From: Ceratorhiza oryzae-sativae
Lineage: Eukaryota; Basidiomycota; Agaricomycetes; Cantharellales; Ceratobasidiaceae
Direction of reading: 5' to 3'
DNA length: 64,000 nucleotides
Assembly: GCA_030998015.1 (NCBI GenBank)
Contig: JARWMV010000243.1
Coordinates: 372,001 to 436,000, forward strand
Below, piece by piece: positions 37,104 through 50,315 of this stretch; the stretch's first letter is position 1; every line of letters starts with the position of its first letter. The notes below the pieces were generated by a model. The model searched no databases, had not been told where the DNA came from, and saw only the letters and a list, made by a program, of their open reading frames with translations. The position numbers and the translations under genes are program-made.

Positions 37104-40100
37104 TCATACGCACTGCGTGCTTGATTGGCCGATCAACGATGCACGGGGCTTTTGCAATGAATTCGCGATACCCAGGAAGGTGTCAGCCAGTTGGATCTAA
37201 ATACGCATTAAACTACTAGTCCGCGGAGCCCAGTCCCGAAGAAAAACTTACGGAATCTATAGCGTTGGTATAGGCACAAGGATTTCCGCGCGCTGCTGTG
37301 AGCGCATCTCGAGGGGCAGATGCGTAGACGGTCTGGGCTATGTTGACCATTTGACGCAACGACGTCGAGTATGCATCAGGCCCGAATGAAACCGCGTATA
37401 GCGCGAGGGGTTTCCTGAAGGGCCCGACATCATTCAGCAAACTCACCACTGCGATCTATCAACACTTACCCCAGTTGAACACACATCCTACAGAGGTCAT
37501 GCACGGTGTTGTCATTGAGAGTACACATTCCATCGGATAAGAACACAAGAACAGGAGCTCTATCGAGGCGAGCAGAGCTTAGTAAAATAGCAATGTGTTT
37601 AGACCTTTGATTACCTATCGCTGCTCCAATTTGTCCGAATAAGTGCTTGTGCGTGTGCAAGTGCAGCATTGAAATTCGTGCTTCCTCCACTTTGCGGAAT
37701 TAGTTGGCCGATAAGCTGCTCAGTAGTGCTCGTAAAATCATTGGAGAATCGAGTCTACGTGAATATCAGTACAAATTTATCAACAAACATGTTTGTCCTA
37801 ACGGTAGGGTAACCATTGAACGTTATGACCGAATATGCATCGAGGCGAGCCTGAGTGCTGACCGCTGGTTCACGGGAGTGCCAGAACCCGTATAGTGCAG
37901 AAAGAACGGCTCCGTAGCGATTGTTGCAAGAAGATCTTAGCCTCACGCTGACAGGAGTATTGGGGAGTGGTTGTTTATCGGTCGAAGTCATAGAGCCTGA
38001 ACTGCTCCTCTGAAATTAGCAGGGAGTTTAAGTAATGAGATATTCAACAACCTGTCGATAACAAACACGCTAATGGGATATTAATATAGCTTCTAAACCA
38101 ATAATTCGCGAACAAGACATACATGTGATATGATTGATGCAAGCGCGAAGGATCTTGACAATCGAACGAATGCCCATCCTGAGAGACATAACCGTTTCCC
38201 CTCGCAGCTTGACGGGGTTGCGGGGCATGGAAAATAGGTAGATTGCAATATGATGGTCGTGCAGGTGTATTACCATTGGCCTCATGTTCAGTTCCTTCCA
38301 GGAAGGGGTTAACACCTGAATAAACCATAGTTGTAGGATACAAACCTGAGCACTGTACGTCACTACAGGATCACCTGGAGGCTCAGTTCCCCTATTTACA
38401 GCATATGAAACGACCACCGACCATTTTGCAAAGTCGATTCGCTGATCTCCCGAATACGGATCTGCACGGGATTAATCTTATTCACAACCAGATCGTACCG
38501 GTCACAATATGCTACAGACTAACCTTCGAAACCTAACGGTTTAAGCGGGGCTAGTAATACGAACAATAGATCCGATGGTAATAAGGTGCTTACCGTTCCG
38601 TGCCCACTTGAGGCGATGAGTGATCCAGTCTTTTGGTTGAGTGGGGTTAGGATTCATTCGCTCAAGAATATGTTGTTGCTCAGGGCCAGTACAATTAGTG
38701 CCATCCCGGCAATAGTCTATATGCGCATGTCTACCCTGATCAGCGCATAGGAGATTACAAAGTAGTGGAGCACCCTCGTCTCCAGTACCAAATTTACGGC
38801 CTCCAAGCTCGTATATGGCATTTGGATCAGTACCTTCCAACACCCATTGCGTAGTCGTCATCGATCCATGACTCGTTTTGTGCAGTTGTTGCGTGTGGCC
38901 TAGATTTTCCTCTCTCATTAGCCCATGAGAATTACGGTAGGGATAATTTAACCTAGCGGTAGTGTGCAAAAGTACTGGCAATCTGGGCATCGAGTGTCAC
39001 AGAAGTGAAAGGGGTTCGGGTCCGTGCTATGAGTATGTGGTCCTTGATGTTGTAGTTCTCCGGGCGGAATTGGGATGACGCAGGACATCCGTTGCTGGAC
39101 TTGCGAGTATTGCGTATATTGGAAAGTTTGATGTCTTCCAGAGAATTGCTCCTCGATGGTAGAAGGCTGAGTCTCAATCTGAAAGGAAACGCATTATTGG
39201 TTTGGGTTGGACAATTTTGAAAGGATCAACACGAACACGGCAGATCCCCTTGGCAGCGCATAAACTTGTGCAGTCATGTTTCTGGCCACATAGATGGACG
39301 GCGTTCTCATCTAGGCCATGAAAATGGTCTGGCTCGCAGCACAACCTTCGGCATAGTTGGCATTCAGATGGGCATGACTTTACATCATCGCACGAGTGTC
39401 TTGCATGTGGTTCGTCCCTGTCGACCCTTGCTAAGCTTCTTGACATCCAATTGATAGATTGCACTCACCATGCTATGTGGCAACGGCCAGGGCAGTGATA
39501 CCCGTTGTTTGCATCCACAAGGCTACACGGCTAGTAGTCCGGTGTGAAAATAGTGCTTGGAGTCGTAAGTGAATCACTTCAACTTACCTGCCCACATAGA
39601 TGTGATCGAGCTGAGCATAAGTGATCGCCTGTATGATCAAGCGGCTGTAATCGGAGGCAGGATATCACAATGAGACCGGTGGTAGCGCTCTGGTAGGGAG
39701 TCGTAAAGTACAGTACCTGAACACATGACTCTGCACAACCGGCTTTGCCTTTCAGGTGGCAGTCGTGTCCACACGAATGTGCTCGTATATCGCACCTATA
39801 TATCCGTTACTATAGATAATCGGTGTAAATCGCAATGCAGCTGTTTCTTACATGTGTCGAGCGGAGTGTCCAGCGCTGCGTAGAGAATCAGCACGAGAGA
39901 GCGCCAAATATCGTTCCTACTTACAGCAGTCCGCATACAACCGGTGACCTGTGTTCTTCCTCGATTTCACAGAAACGCTCACACATGTGCGTCGTGGTGC
40001 AGTTATGGGGTCCTGAGTGACGAGAGGGTCGGATACACTGGAAGTGGCACTTCGAACAGGTCGATAAACAAAGTCGGATCCCAGCCCGCATCACTAGCCC

Positions 40101-43100
40101 TGCGTTCTCGAGCTTGGTGTAAACGCTGCGGATGTCCTGGTTGCTGGATGGAAAGCGCTCAACGCCCTTGTCGATCCAGTTACGAACATGGTCGAGTCGC
40201 TGGTCTAGCTCTCGGAATAGGTGATCCTGTAGTTGACTCACGTATTCATTGTCGCCGATGATATGCCTAGACCCAAGTGTATGATTGTGGCTATTGACCT
40301 GGATTTTTAGGAGCTCTTCCGTGGCAGTTTCATGGTCACAAGAGTCGTTTCCAGAAACATCAGAGACAAAGAATACCGTGTCCAACTCCATGGATGGAAG
40401 GTCTTCGTCTGTATCGAGATTCTGGCGTGGATCGTGTATGGTGTAGTTGTTATTGATATACTCATGGTCGGCAAGATAGCCCTTACCTTTAGAGGACCCC
40501 ATGAGTCAACTCCTTGCTCAGCGCGACCGTGGGAAAGTGCAGTCTGGAGGCGCTCTGTGAGCTGCATGGCTCGATGCGCAGCAAGGTTTTCTATTTTAAT
40601 TGCAAAGGTATTAATTTATGACCCATAAGACTGCTATGGATGCTTTACTCACGGTCCAAGGAACCCCAATCGCTAGCCTAAGAGACCGAAAATTAAGCTG
40701 AACTATGTCCATCCATGAATGAGCTGTTTTATTCACCTTAATTTTCGCCATCAGTGTTTTGAGGTTGTGCAAAAATACACCTCCAGCCGAATGGGTGATT
40801 GGCTGCTTGTCCAGGTACCGACGAAGATGTTGGAAGAGTGTATAAAAGCTAGGTGAGTTGATCACAGGCCATGGTATAATCTGAATTCGACCACGATGAA
40901 GCCGCGTGATGAAATTCTGCTGCTGTTCCCTCTGCACGATCCGCTGAAACTTGATGGAAAATCTAAACATAACCAGTGAGGTTGATTCCGATAAAACAGA
41001 CAATTCCTGGTCTTACTCTTTGACTATATCCTTCGAATCTGAGTCCGTCACGTCCTTGATTATGATGGCGAGTGTTGACTTGATTGTCCGCAATCAGCCA
41101 ATGGAGTAAATAACGAGCGCGTCATCTGGCTTACGTTGAACAGTCCCGGGTTAGCCTGGGGATCAAGAACCATGGCTGAAGATTGAAAGCTCTACCGGGA
41201 TTGAGTGTTACACAAGCTGAGGCAACTAAAAAAACCCCGGAATATTTACGGTAAAGAGCCCTGCTATGTCTCGTGATAATGCAAAGTTATTGCGAAATAA
41301 CACCTACACAAATGAAAGTCTACAACTGCTTAAGCGTACATCGGTACGTGATTGACTCACTAGATTGGATATAGCAGTGTTGAACAAGACAAGCAGAGCG
41401 TCTTCCTGAGCGCTTCGCTCAATAGAATGCACACCTGTAGGCCCAGAGGATCAGCTGACGTATTGATACAGAGCATTCAATACTCACCTTCGAAATCGAG
41501 TGAGACAAGCAAACAATCATTTGTCGGGGTACAGGACAGCCAGACCCCTTCGGTGGTACGCATGGCGGAACCAGCAAACGATGTGTCGGCGAAGTGGTTT
41601 AGGCAGTAGCTTTTGCCTATGATGCGTCCAGTCTCAAGGTGAGGCGACTACTGTAGAAGAAACTTGATGCTGGCACCTACCGACACTTTGCTCTCCTGTA
41701 TAATGGGTCATATATACAACATTCAGGTGAATGACTATAAAACGAAATCGAACAGGACCCACCCATGGAACTAACTACTCGAACGGGCTGTAGGTCCCAG
41801 AAAATGAGCCTTCGTTTCTATGTCCAGTCATAGATACATACCTTGGTTGCCATGTATGACTGGAACAAGGACTCGTACCATCCGATGCTCAGTTTATCGA
41901 TTATAGTTGGAACATCCGCCCCCAACAACGAGCGCTCATGGTTTGGATCCCACACGCCATCTTTTAGCGGAATGAATCGATTGTCACGTGTGATTGCTAG
42001 ACTGGAGGCAAGTACAAGAGAATGAGTTATCGATCAAACAAATGGCAAATAAACATACTGAAGCGGTATCAAGCACAACAGCTCGACAACGAAACCTCCC
42101 AATTGGTATCTCGAACGAGCTATATTCTCAAGCAAAAGGCGTGGTGAGTTGGACGAGGCCGTGATTGAAATCGCTGAAAGGGAGTTGTCGAGTGGTTTGC
42201 GCGTTGTCATCTCAAACTTGGTTATCATGCGAGCGAAATAGTCATCGATCAACTCGAGGTTACTTGGAGACGCAAAAACCAGCTCGCGCGGTTCTCGACC
42301 GTGCGGTGATAAAGTCGATCGGATGACAGCTGGGAGGACGGGGAATCGAGTCCAGACCTCCATATGGCAGTCGAGCAAGCAATTGTTTCTCGTTTCCATC
42401 GCCGCTTTTGAAGACTCGGTCTGGTGGGATCGAAACGAAAACTCTGTGACCTTTTGCTTGACTTGCAAGGCCGTCGACCTTACGACCCTATCCTCGAAAT
42501 CAAGCGATAGTACATGAATCCGATTCCGGCCCTCGAACGAAGTCACAACACGCCGGCTATTGGAAAAAGGCAGGATAGTCGATTCGATTCCATCCCTGTT
42601 AGATCCAAATGAAGCGACGTGGAATGCGAGGAGTCGATGTCGAGATCCTTTAGAATCCTCCGAGGCCACGGAAACAAAGAGGCAAGAGCCGTCCGGGGCA
42701 GAGAATACATCGATAATTCGCCCGGGAATCGTGATCGATGCTGGCCTATTTTAAAACGGTGAGATCCTGAGTTAAAATATTCTCACTAAAGCAGGCTGAC
42801 CGGAAATGACGTGTAACCAAGGATAGGATTCTAGTATGGCCTGAGTCTTCAACAAGGCATATTTCTTCGGTTCCCGAAATGAAGCATATATGCTTAATGC
42901 AAACCTGGTTTTCATACCACTCCTTAAGCGACAGAGGTGATCCACGCCCAGATAGTGTTGAAAACTGCTCGTCAAAACTATAGACCTGAAGCTTCGGTTC
43001 CTACAAGAGGCATATTCCATCGGAAATTGCAGGGTGAATACAGGGGAAATCGCACCTCAACACCGTGAAGGATAGCAAGAAGTTGTGTGCCCTGGTCGAA

Positions 43101-46100
43101 AGCAAATATTGGCTTTCCGCCGAGCCGATGATCCTCCAAGTGCCGTTTGCAATGTTTATTTTTGATTGCATTCTCAATCCGAATAGCGTCCTCCAGGTAT
43201 ATGCGATGCTTTTCAGGCTCGGAGATGATCACCAGGCATTTGTCCTGCACAAGCTGGAGGAACCTTTGTAAAAATGCAAAATTAGAGCATTGAAATCTGA
43301 TTAGAGTTTTAAAATCATACTCGACAGTGTGACCATCAGGAAGGGCAAATTCGAATCCTTGCCTTGATCCGATTGTTGGACGCGGCACATGGAGCTCCTT
43401 GGAGCGGCATTGTTGAATGTCATGCTCGGTTAACTCAAAAGGGTAGATTGAAAAGCGGGTCTGAGGATCGTGATGTTCAATAGTATATCCGCGCAAACGA
43501 TACTGTTGAACTAAATCACCGACGCATAAGCGGAAAGCATAACTTGATTTTGTCAAACTCACGACCATAACTCTTGTATGGCTCGATGTCATCGATGCGG
43601 GTAGCATATCTGTTGGAAAGAATTCGGTTCACCGTTCAAAATTATGCCACGGGATAGATAGTTCGAATACTCACAGCGGATCCTGGGGCATTGCCACTGC
43701 GAGTTGTTCGCGAAGTGTCGCAAGAGCGGCGTCCGATTGTCGGCGCTCCTGGTCGTCGCGAAGTTGATCGCAAACCTTAATACGATGCTCTGTTGCATCC
43801 TTGATAGCCTTTGTGACATATTCTTTCAGCAGTTGCGACCCAGTTTCAGACAGGTACTTTTGGAGCGACTGGACAATACTATCTGTAAGATCTGATACTG
43901 ATGGAAAGACATCCAGCAAAGGTTGGAGCGCTGCAACAAACTCGGGGTCCGACATTTTTCGGGCTGCTTCATGTGACTTTGGCTCGTTTCGAAGCCAGCT
44001 AAAAGCGTGCGAAACCATGTCGAAGAAGCTTTGCTTTCCTTTGGACTTGTCGACAGTTGTTAGAAGCTTATTCATAAAATTGATTTGATTTTGTTCAGAT
44101 GCAGACTCATCTCGGTTTTGAAGAAAGTCTCGGGCTATACACCAGGCCTGTTTCAATTTCTGGAAAGTCGGGTCATCAATATGAGTCACAATTCGTCTCG
44201 TCTTGACGACGCCTTGAAGCTGTTTTAAGTGTGGATAATTGTTCCGAATCATATCTAGCCAATATAGTTGATTAAATTCGAATGGTATATAAATAACTAG
44301 CTGGGAGATGCCGTACCGTCCCCGTTGGAAGTATCCTCTTGCTCTGCGTAAACCAGTCTTAATCAAGCACCGAATTTAGCAGTTATCAATCCTTTCCAAG
44401 GTTGATAGACTTACGGATATAGTTCACGATAGGCCTCGCGGATGATCTTGGTAATGAATTTTTTGAGCCGTGGTCGATCTTCCTTTACTGCGTTCTCCGC
44501 ATTTCGGACGTTAATGTCGTAATCTCGGGATCGGGCCTGCTCTTCATTCTTCATCCGTTGGCCGTACGTATCAAATTGTATAGGATATAAACTACGGAGC
44601 CCAATGTTCCCCAAAAGGGGAAGCTGGTTGAGCGGCAAGTTTCCGAGGACAAGAGGAGAGCGAGTTGATCTAACAGGTGAATGAATAGATTAGCACCTAT
44701 ATCCTCAAGTGATGTGTCATTGGTCCCTACTTGATAAGGTTGCGAAGAGACATCTCCGTCATGGAGCTCGTAAGCTTGATCTTCGAAGTGTGGGCGGGCT
44801 TATAGTGGGACATGAATAAACCAGCCTTCTCTTCACCAGCGACCAAGTTGATTTGCAAGGCTTCATTAAGTCGAAGGATATTGTGAGATTCGAGTTTGAG
44901 CTAGCAAAAGAATTTGAGCCTAAGATGACCAACATGAACACCACAGTAGTTACGCTAAAGCCCGGCCTCGCAATGACGTCTTCCTCCGACTCATCGAACA
45001 TGGCAACCTCGAAAAAGTTCAGGCGTGCTTCATCGTTACTCTCTGCAGCCACCGCAGGGGCGTCGGCATTCCGAGCACCTGCCTGCCATACTATTGCCCT
45101 TGCTTGTTGTTCCGAAACAAGTGCGATCGTTTGGTCGGTCAACTTGGAAAGATAACTGTGAAACAATCCAGGTGTCAAGACCAAACTGGATAACAGAAGC
45201 GCTACCCTCACCGCATGAAAGTCACTCTGTTCCGGCGAACGGAAGATATGGCCTTGTCTTCCCAGGTCGTATCCTCTGGCCAGTACACCACATACGCACT
45301 GTGTGTGGTCTCATTCCATATGTTGGTCTGGGGAGGCAAGACAAGATACAACCCAGACCGAAGACCTGTCGACGACGATGCAGTGGCGGCTAAGAGTGCC
45401 TCGCTGGTGGCGTCTTAGCAAATTTATATATAGGAATACTCATGTACGTACGCCTCACTGCTGAGATAGTCTACACCCCGCAAGAACTTGATGATCTCAG
45501 CTTTGCTTCCGTAGAGGCCAATCGGCTTGATGGTCAGCTATCAAGATACCACAACAAGCCACTCCTTAGCCACAGATCACAGACAGGAACACACGCTGGG
45601 CAAACCTGGTCAAGCTGCTTGAAATTTATTTTCCAGGGGAGGTCGTAAGATCCCGGCGAGACTTGGTTCAGCAGTTGGTGCAATGAATGCTGGTCGATAA
45701 TCATCTTTTCGACTGGAGATAGTGGTAAACGGAGCAGGGGCGCGTCTCGGTTTGATGTTTCACTCACCTAATCCGCCTGAGCCAATCTCTTGGTATAAAT
45801 CGAGTAGCCGGAATACATTCGGCAGCCTTGTGAGAAGGTCATCTTTCGAGGGAGCTGATGCAGAGTCAGCTCCAAAAGATGAGGAGGCGTCATGCATATC
45901 TTCATCGCTATCGTCGTCAACAGCAGGGTGGATTGAGTATTTGTTTCTTCCAGTCGTGGGTGCAGGCGTATCTGAATTTTCAGTGCCTTTTGTGTTGTCG
46001 TCTGCTGGATACAGAGGATACAATGAGAAAATTAGCGTCAGAGCTCACTCAACTCATTTGAAACGCTATACGCAGAGTGGCCGTCACAGGCATTGGAGAC

Positions 46101-46288
46101 CCTGACGAAGAGGCTTGGTCAGGTGAAGATGTCTCTTGGCGTGTCCTAGTATAATTCAGTGTGAATCGAGGCACAGGCCTTGTTTGGAATGCTACCCACA
46201 GCCGACCATTGAGGACATGGGCCCTTGGTTCAGAGTTATCGAATACATTCGCAGGAGTATAGGAGCCTCCTGGATCTTGGGAATTCAT
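37104..46288 (-). CDS. Giant GBP/atlastin-like GTPase with NF-X1-like zinc region and C-terminal vWA domain (copy 2)
   Basis: Paralogue of the 24591-33798 gene, same strand and same domain order over a similar length (9.2 kb). Likely start ATG at 46286-46288 (MNSQDPGGS); an upstream ATG at 46450 is possible. Landmarks: N-terminal SGGLVEKMIIDQHSLHQLLN (45.65-45.75 kb across an intron), GLYGSKAEIIKFL (45.5 kb), coiled block 43.67-44.37 kb, strand-rich region 42.0-43.6 kb, GTPase 40.65-41.8 kb with G1 GEQSVGKS split over three exons, G3 LDFEG and G4 IIIKDV, Cys-rich region 38.5-40.2 kb (CDIRAHSCGHDCHL, CQLCRRLCCEP), and vWA 37.2-38.06 kb with MIDAS DSSGSMT (assembled across an intron) and FLSDG. 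The C-terminus ends TQCV at a TGA at 37104-37106. No inactivating lesion seen, so both copies look expressed and intact. Function is unknown; only the domains are supported. Confidence 0.8.
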
Positions 46289-47185
46289 TTTTGGTGATAC
46301 AGTGTTAGGATAATTAGAAAATGCAGAGTAAGAGGCGGGGGGATTGACGAAGTGGCTTGAGTTATAAAGTGCCAAGTGGCAGCGAAGCTCTGCTCCTAGC
46401 CACAAAGTGCTATTCAATCGATGGAGGTGCGTACTCTTGACCACAAACATGGCAAACTCTGCCTGTCAAGCGTTGTGGGGCTTACCTCGTTTGAAAATTA
46501 GGGTAACTATAAAGTGGTTCGCGATAATCGCAATGTGGATATATGTAGATTAGCCACATGTTGCATAGGAACTCCGCCTGATCAGCCAATCAGGCACTAG
46601 AAGATGCAGGGACCACCTCTAGCCACATGATGAGTCAAACTTCGAAGTGAGCAAGCTCTTGTCCAAAAGCATTACCAGAAAGCGGCTTCGAACAAGTGGC
46701 TCAAAAATTGGGGTGGTCTGGGTTTTGAATTTCTAGTATGGCAGGTAGTAATTCAATGGCAAGTCTGACTTGGGTATCTCGAGAACGTATTTTACGCAAA
46801 CATGGCTCTATATGTGCTTGAAAAAAATTTGGAGGTTTTGCCAAGTTCCGAGCTACTCAATGGTCTCTTGAAGTGTTAACATCGGCGCTTTGGGGCTGGC
46901 CCTATATGCACGCGTGGCGCTCTATGTGTTTCGAAGTGTCATATTGTTCTGATTGACGATGGTGGTGTTCAGATAGTGTTGATGTCGTGCATGTGGGCAA
47001 GGCGTGTCATGAGAGTGCGTCCCCGATTTGGATGACCAGATCGGATGCTTGTAATGGAGCCACCAAGGGCGAAATAACTATTGGTTCACGACAAAGTATT
47101 ACAGGAAATCAAAATCTCATACTAAAATAAATCATAGATCTTGTTGTTCCTCGCAAGTGCTGTCATGGCTTGCAGATGAATTGTT
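46289..47185. other. Upstream region of giant GTPase copy 2, no gene recognised
   Basis: About 900 bp. Presumed promoter side of copy 2; an upstream in-frame ATG at 46450 could extend that protein by 54 residues. Nothing else recognised. Confidence 0.45.
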
Positions 47186-47476
47186 CTAAAAAATCTCCTC
47201 ATTGATCTCATTGTCGTGCGGCTCGTCTTGAACGTTGTGTGACGGTAATTCGTGGCCCGCAGGCTCGCCTTCGTCAATGTCCATTGGTTCTGCACCATGA
47301 ATCTCCAAGTGTGAATTTGTATCTAGATGTCCTATACCGACCCCAGGCATATAACGGACCGCCATATCCCAATCCACAAATCTGATTGAGAAGGTATTGA
47401 TCAATATGCCGTTGATTCTGTCATGCTTAAATGAAACAATTAAAAGGCCTACCGGTTGACATGGTAGTAACTCCAA
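47186..47476 (-). CDS. Short unidentified ORF, 96 aa, probably repeat-derived
   Basis: Encodes a short protein with an RFVDWDMAVRYMPGVGIGHL core and an acidic tail (PMDIDEGEPAG). I cannot name it. The core looks like a real protein segment, not chance sequence, and its position beside the retroelement nest suggests the 3' end of a repetitive-element gene. Boundaries and coding status are uncertain. Confidence 0.35.
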   Translation of the reverse strand: MELLPCQPVGLLIVSFKHDRINGILINTFSIRFVDWDMAVRYMPGVGIGHLDTNSHLEIHGAEPMDIDEGEPAGHELPSHNVQDEPHDNEINEEIF

Positions 47477-49723
47477 TTGCCTTCCGATTGATTGTCAAAT
47501 GTTATAGAAGGCATGGTTTTCTCATTAGTCTTATGATGCTGGAATGCCAGGATGAGCAGGCATGAGCGAAATACCTGTGCAAAAACTACGAGGCGTAATG
47601 AGGTGTAAATCAGTGTCATGAGGTGCAATAAAACAGGGGGAAAGATCATGGCATCATGAGACTTAATGACGCCGGTGTCACAGTGTCAGGAGGAATCATC
47701 ATCCATTATTACGCCCTGATCTTTCCTCTCGTTTTATTACCCTATCGTTTTTGCAGAGACAGTGGAAGGGTCAACAACATCAGGAAAAAATGGATTTATG
47801 ATAAATCAGGGTTTATTGGATTATACATAATTTACATAAATTTCATAAACTCAGGTTTATGAACATCAGATTCTCCCAGGAAGGCTTTTGGAGGCAAGTT
47901 GTGGGAATTTGAAATTCATAAATCTCATAAACTGGGGTTTATTTACATAAATTCAGATGAATCAAAGACCCCCCTTGGTAAGTTTAGATTGATCTGTGTG
48001 AATAAAAGGGGGGGAGTTAGAAATCCCCACAACTGGTTTATAAATGTGAATTTACAGCTGTCTACATAAATAATTTGGGGAGTTTTTCTCTGTTGAAAGC
48101 CAAACAAGTCAATAGTGTTAGAGCTGACAACCTGAACAGTGACACCTAATGCTAGTGAGGTGAAGGCAGATCCAAAGGCTGTAACACTGAGGATCAAGAC
48201 TGCAATGTCTGTTGGGTTTCAGTGTTCTCTGGTGCTTACAGCACTTGTGAGTGGCTTAGCTGTACAGTACCAATTGCTTATATGCATCAGTAAATTTTTC
48301 ATGTATCTTGCTCTTTTTTGTTTTATCCACTTGCTTACCCAGTTTTCTGGTGGACTTGCAAAAGGTTATGAGCCCCAGTGTTTCCTACATGAGCTAAAAC
48401 TCAACTATACCTGGAATCTGCATACTTGAACTCTCACCACTATGCCTTGGAAAGCTCTGAAGGTCAGAAGCTACCACATCTGGGAGACCAAGGGGGTCAC
48501 TGAGGGATCAGGGATAGGCAGAGGGTGCCAGGAGGAAAGTTGAGGTGGTGTGGGGAAGGGTGCAGCAGAATCAGCTGAGTAGACCCAAAGGACAACAACA
48601 TGCTTACCTGGTTCTCACAGTGGTGTGGTTGGGGTTGTCATAAGCCTGGAAGGATGGGAGGGCCACTGGCAGAGGGCAGGTGGCATTGGTGGGTCACCTA
48701 GTCAGATACTGGTGTGCACCATTCACCATGTGGACTGTCAGGGAGTGGAGGTGGTTGAGTTAGAGTGAATCAGGTTGCATTCAGGCAACTGGGCAGATGG
48801 CCAGGGGCATTGCTGCATTGCTGCATTGCTGCATTGCTGGTAGTGGGATGCATGCTCAGATAGCTGCATACAATGCCATAGAGGTGGTTGGGAAATGCCA
48901 GTGTGGCAGCCAAGACCTTGGATAGGTTGGGAGAGGTGACTGGGTGTCCCTCTGGTGTTGTAGGAGCAGCTAGGTGCCCCCTACATTATTTTGCAAGGAG
49001 TGGCTTGGTGCCCCTTGTTCTGGTTTGGTATATGGTGCAGCCTAGTGCCTCCCATTTGTGGTCATGCAGGGTGAGGCTTGGCACCCCCAGTTCTACAGTT
49101 ATTTTTTTTATTTTTGTTTCAGTGCTTGGCTTCAGTGGGAGTGTGGGAGTGTGTTTTATGTTCTATTTTTTTGGTTTATCTTTTGTCTTGGTCACAGGCA
49201 CTTTCTTGCAGTTTGAATGGGAGCTGTCCACTCTTTTATCTTTTGTTTATTCTTTGTATGTGCTGGAGATGTGTGCACAAGGTGGTGGAAAGCGATGGGA
49301 TTGCACTGCCAAGCATACATGACCAAACCCCAGGGGCATACCCTTGGTCACCCCCTACTCCAGGTGCCCTCCCACATACCAATGACTGCCCTTGGACATA
49401 CACCTCTCACACCCAGGAAAGAAGAAAAAAGGGGAAAGAAAACAAGCCAAGCAAAGAAGAACAGGTACTATCTATGAGAAAATAGTTAAAGTATGTATGG
49501 TAAACTAAATAATAAAACCAGTCCATATGCAGAAAATATCCAGTACCCAGCCCTCCTGATCCTTGCCTTCTCCTTTGTTTGCTGGTTCCTCTGCATTTGC
49601 TGCCTGGTTCTCTAGGTCTAGACTTGGATTTGCTTGGAACAAGCAAAGGTGCCTCACATGTGTTCCTGGGGACACAAGATTGCCTTGGAGATCCTCAAGT
49701 ACATATGATGTGTTCTTGTGTTC
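47477..49723. other. CpG-free repetitive DNA, no intact gene
   Basis: About 2.2 kb. First part (47.79-48.08 kb) is AT-rich with many copies of CATAAA/TTTATG. The rest (48.1-49.7 kb) is of moderate GC yet almost without CG dinucleotides. Open frames such as 48888-49322 (+) encode hydrophobic, compositionally odd peptides and are not credible. This looks like old transposon sequence emptied of CpG. Confidence 0.6.
48807..48838. repeat. 8-bp tandem repeat, four copies
   Basis: Four perfect consecutive copies of GCATTGCT within the CpG-free region. Confidence 0.9.
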
Positions 49724-50297
49724 TCAGATTTGAAGTGGCTCCAACCATCTGGGTGCTAGTTTTTTCTTGTTGCTGTGTGTATTGTCCCACTTTGGGTTGT
49801 ATTGTTGGACAAGATCCCCTGTTTCTCCCATGAACAGTTTTGCCTTCATGTCAAATTGGTGTTTCTGCTCTCTGGTGTGCGCAAGTGCTCTCTCTTCAGC
49901 ATCCATGCACATGGAGTAAGTTAAGGCCATATTCACATTGACTAGATCAACTTTGGCCAGTTTTCTGGCATATTGTTGGCGAATCTGTGTTCTGACAGCA
50001 GTTTTTTGGTCTGCACTGAGCATGCCAGTGAGCAATTCGCATGGAGTGTATCCAAGGCTAGGCAAGACATGGTCATTCATCTGTCTGATTGTGGTTTGGA
50101 AGAATTGTGGCCAAGACTGGGGTGGTGGTGTGGGTGGTTGGTCTGGGTTGCCACTGGATTCTCCTATGGTGTCTGTACAAAGTGCTCTTAGTTGACCTAT
50201 GAGGATTTTGTTGGTGTTCTCAATGAGTCCATTGACTGAGGGCATATGGGGTGGTGGGTGGATGATTCCAACCCTGTTGTCTTCAGCCCAGTCATCA
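49724..50297 (-). pseudogene. Integrase fragment of an old LTR retrotransposon
   Basis: Reads GIIHPPPHMPSVNGLIENTN, then an integrase C-terminal half with LPSLGYTPCELLTGM and a basic tail. The E of the catalytic triad lies in NGLIENTN. The upstream integrase core is absent and the frame shifts near 50297, just before the solo LTR. It differs from the three gypsy elements to the right, so it is a separate, older relic. Confidence 0.75.
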
Positions 50298-50310
50298 ACC
50301 TTTCAACAGT

Positions 50311-50315
50311 CAAAG
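50311..50315. repeat. Target-site duplication of solo LTR (left copy)
   Basis: CAAAG, repeated at 50985-50989 on the other side of the LTR. Confidence 0.8.

Noticed and set aside
48888..49322. 144-codon hydrophobic open frame that could be read as a membrane protein
   Set aside because: Lies in CpG-free repeat DNA where T-rich sequence gives Phe/Leu/Val-rich frames by chance.
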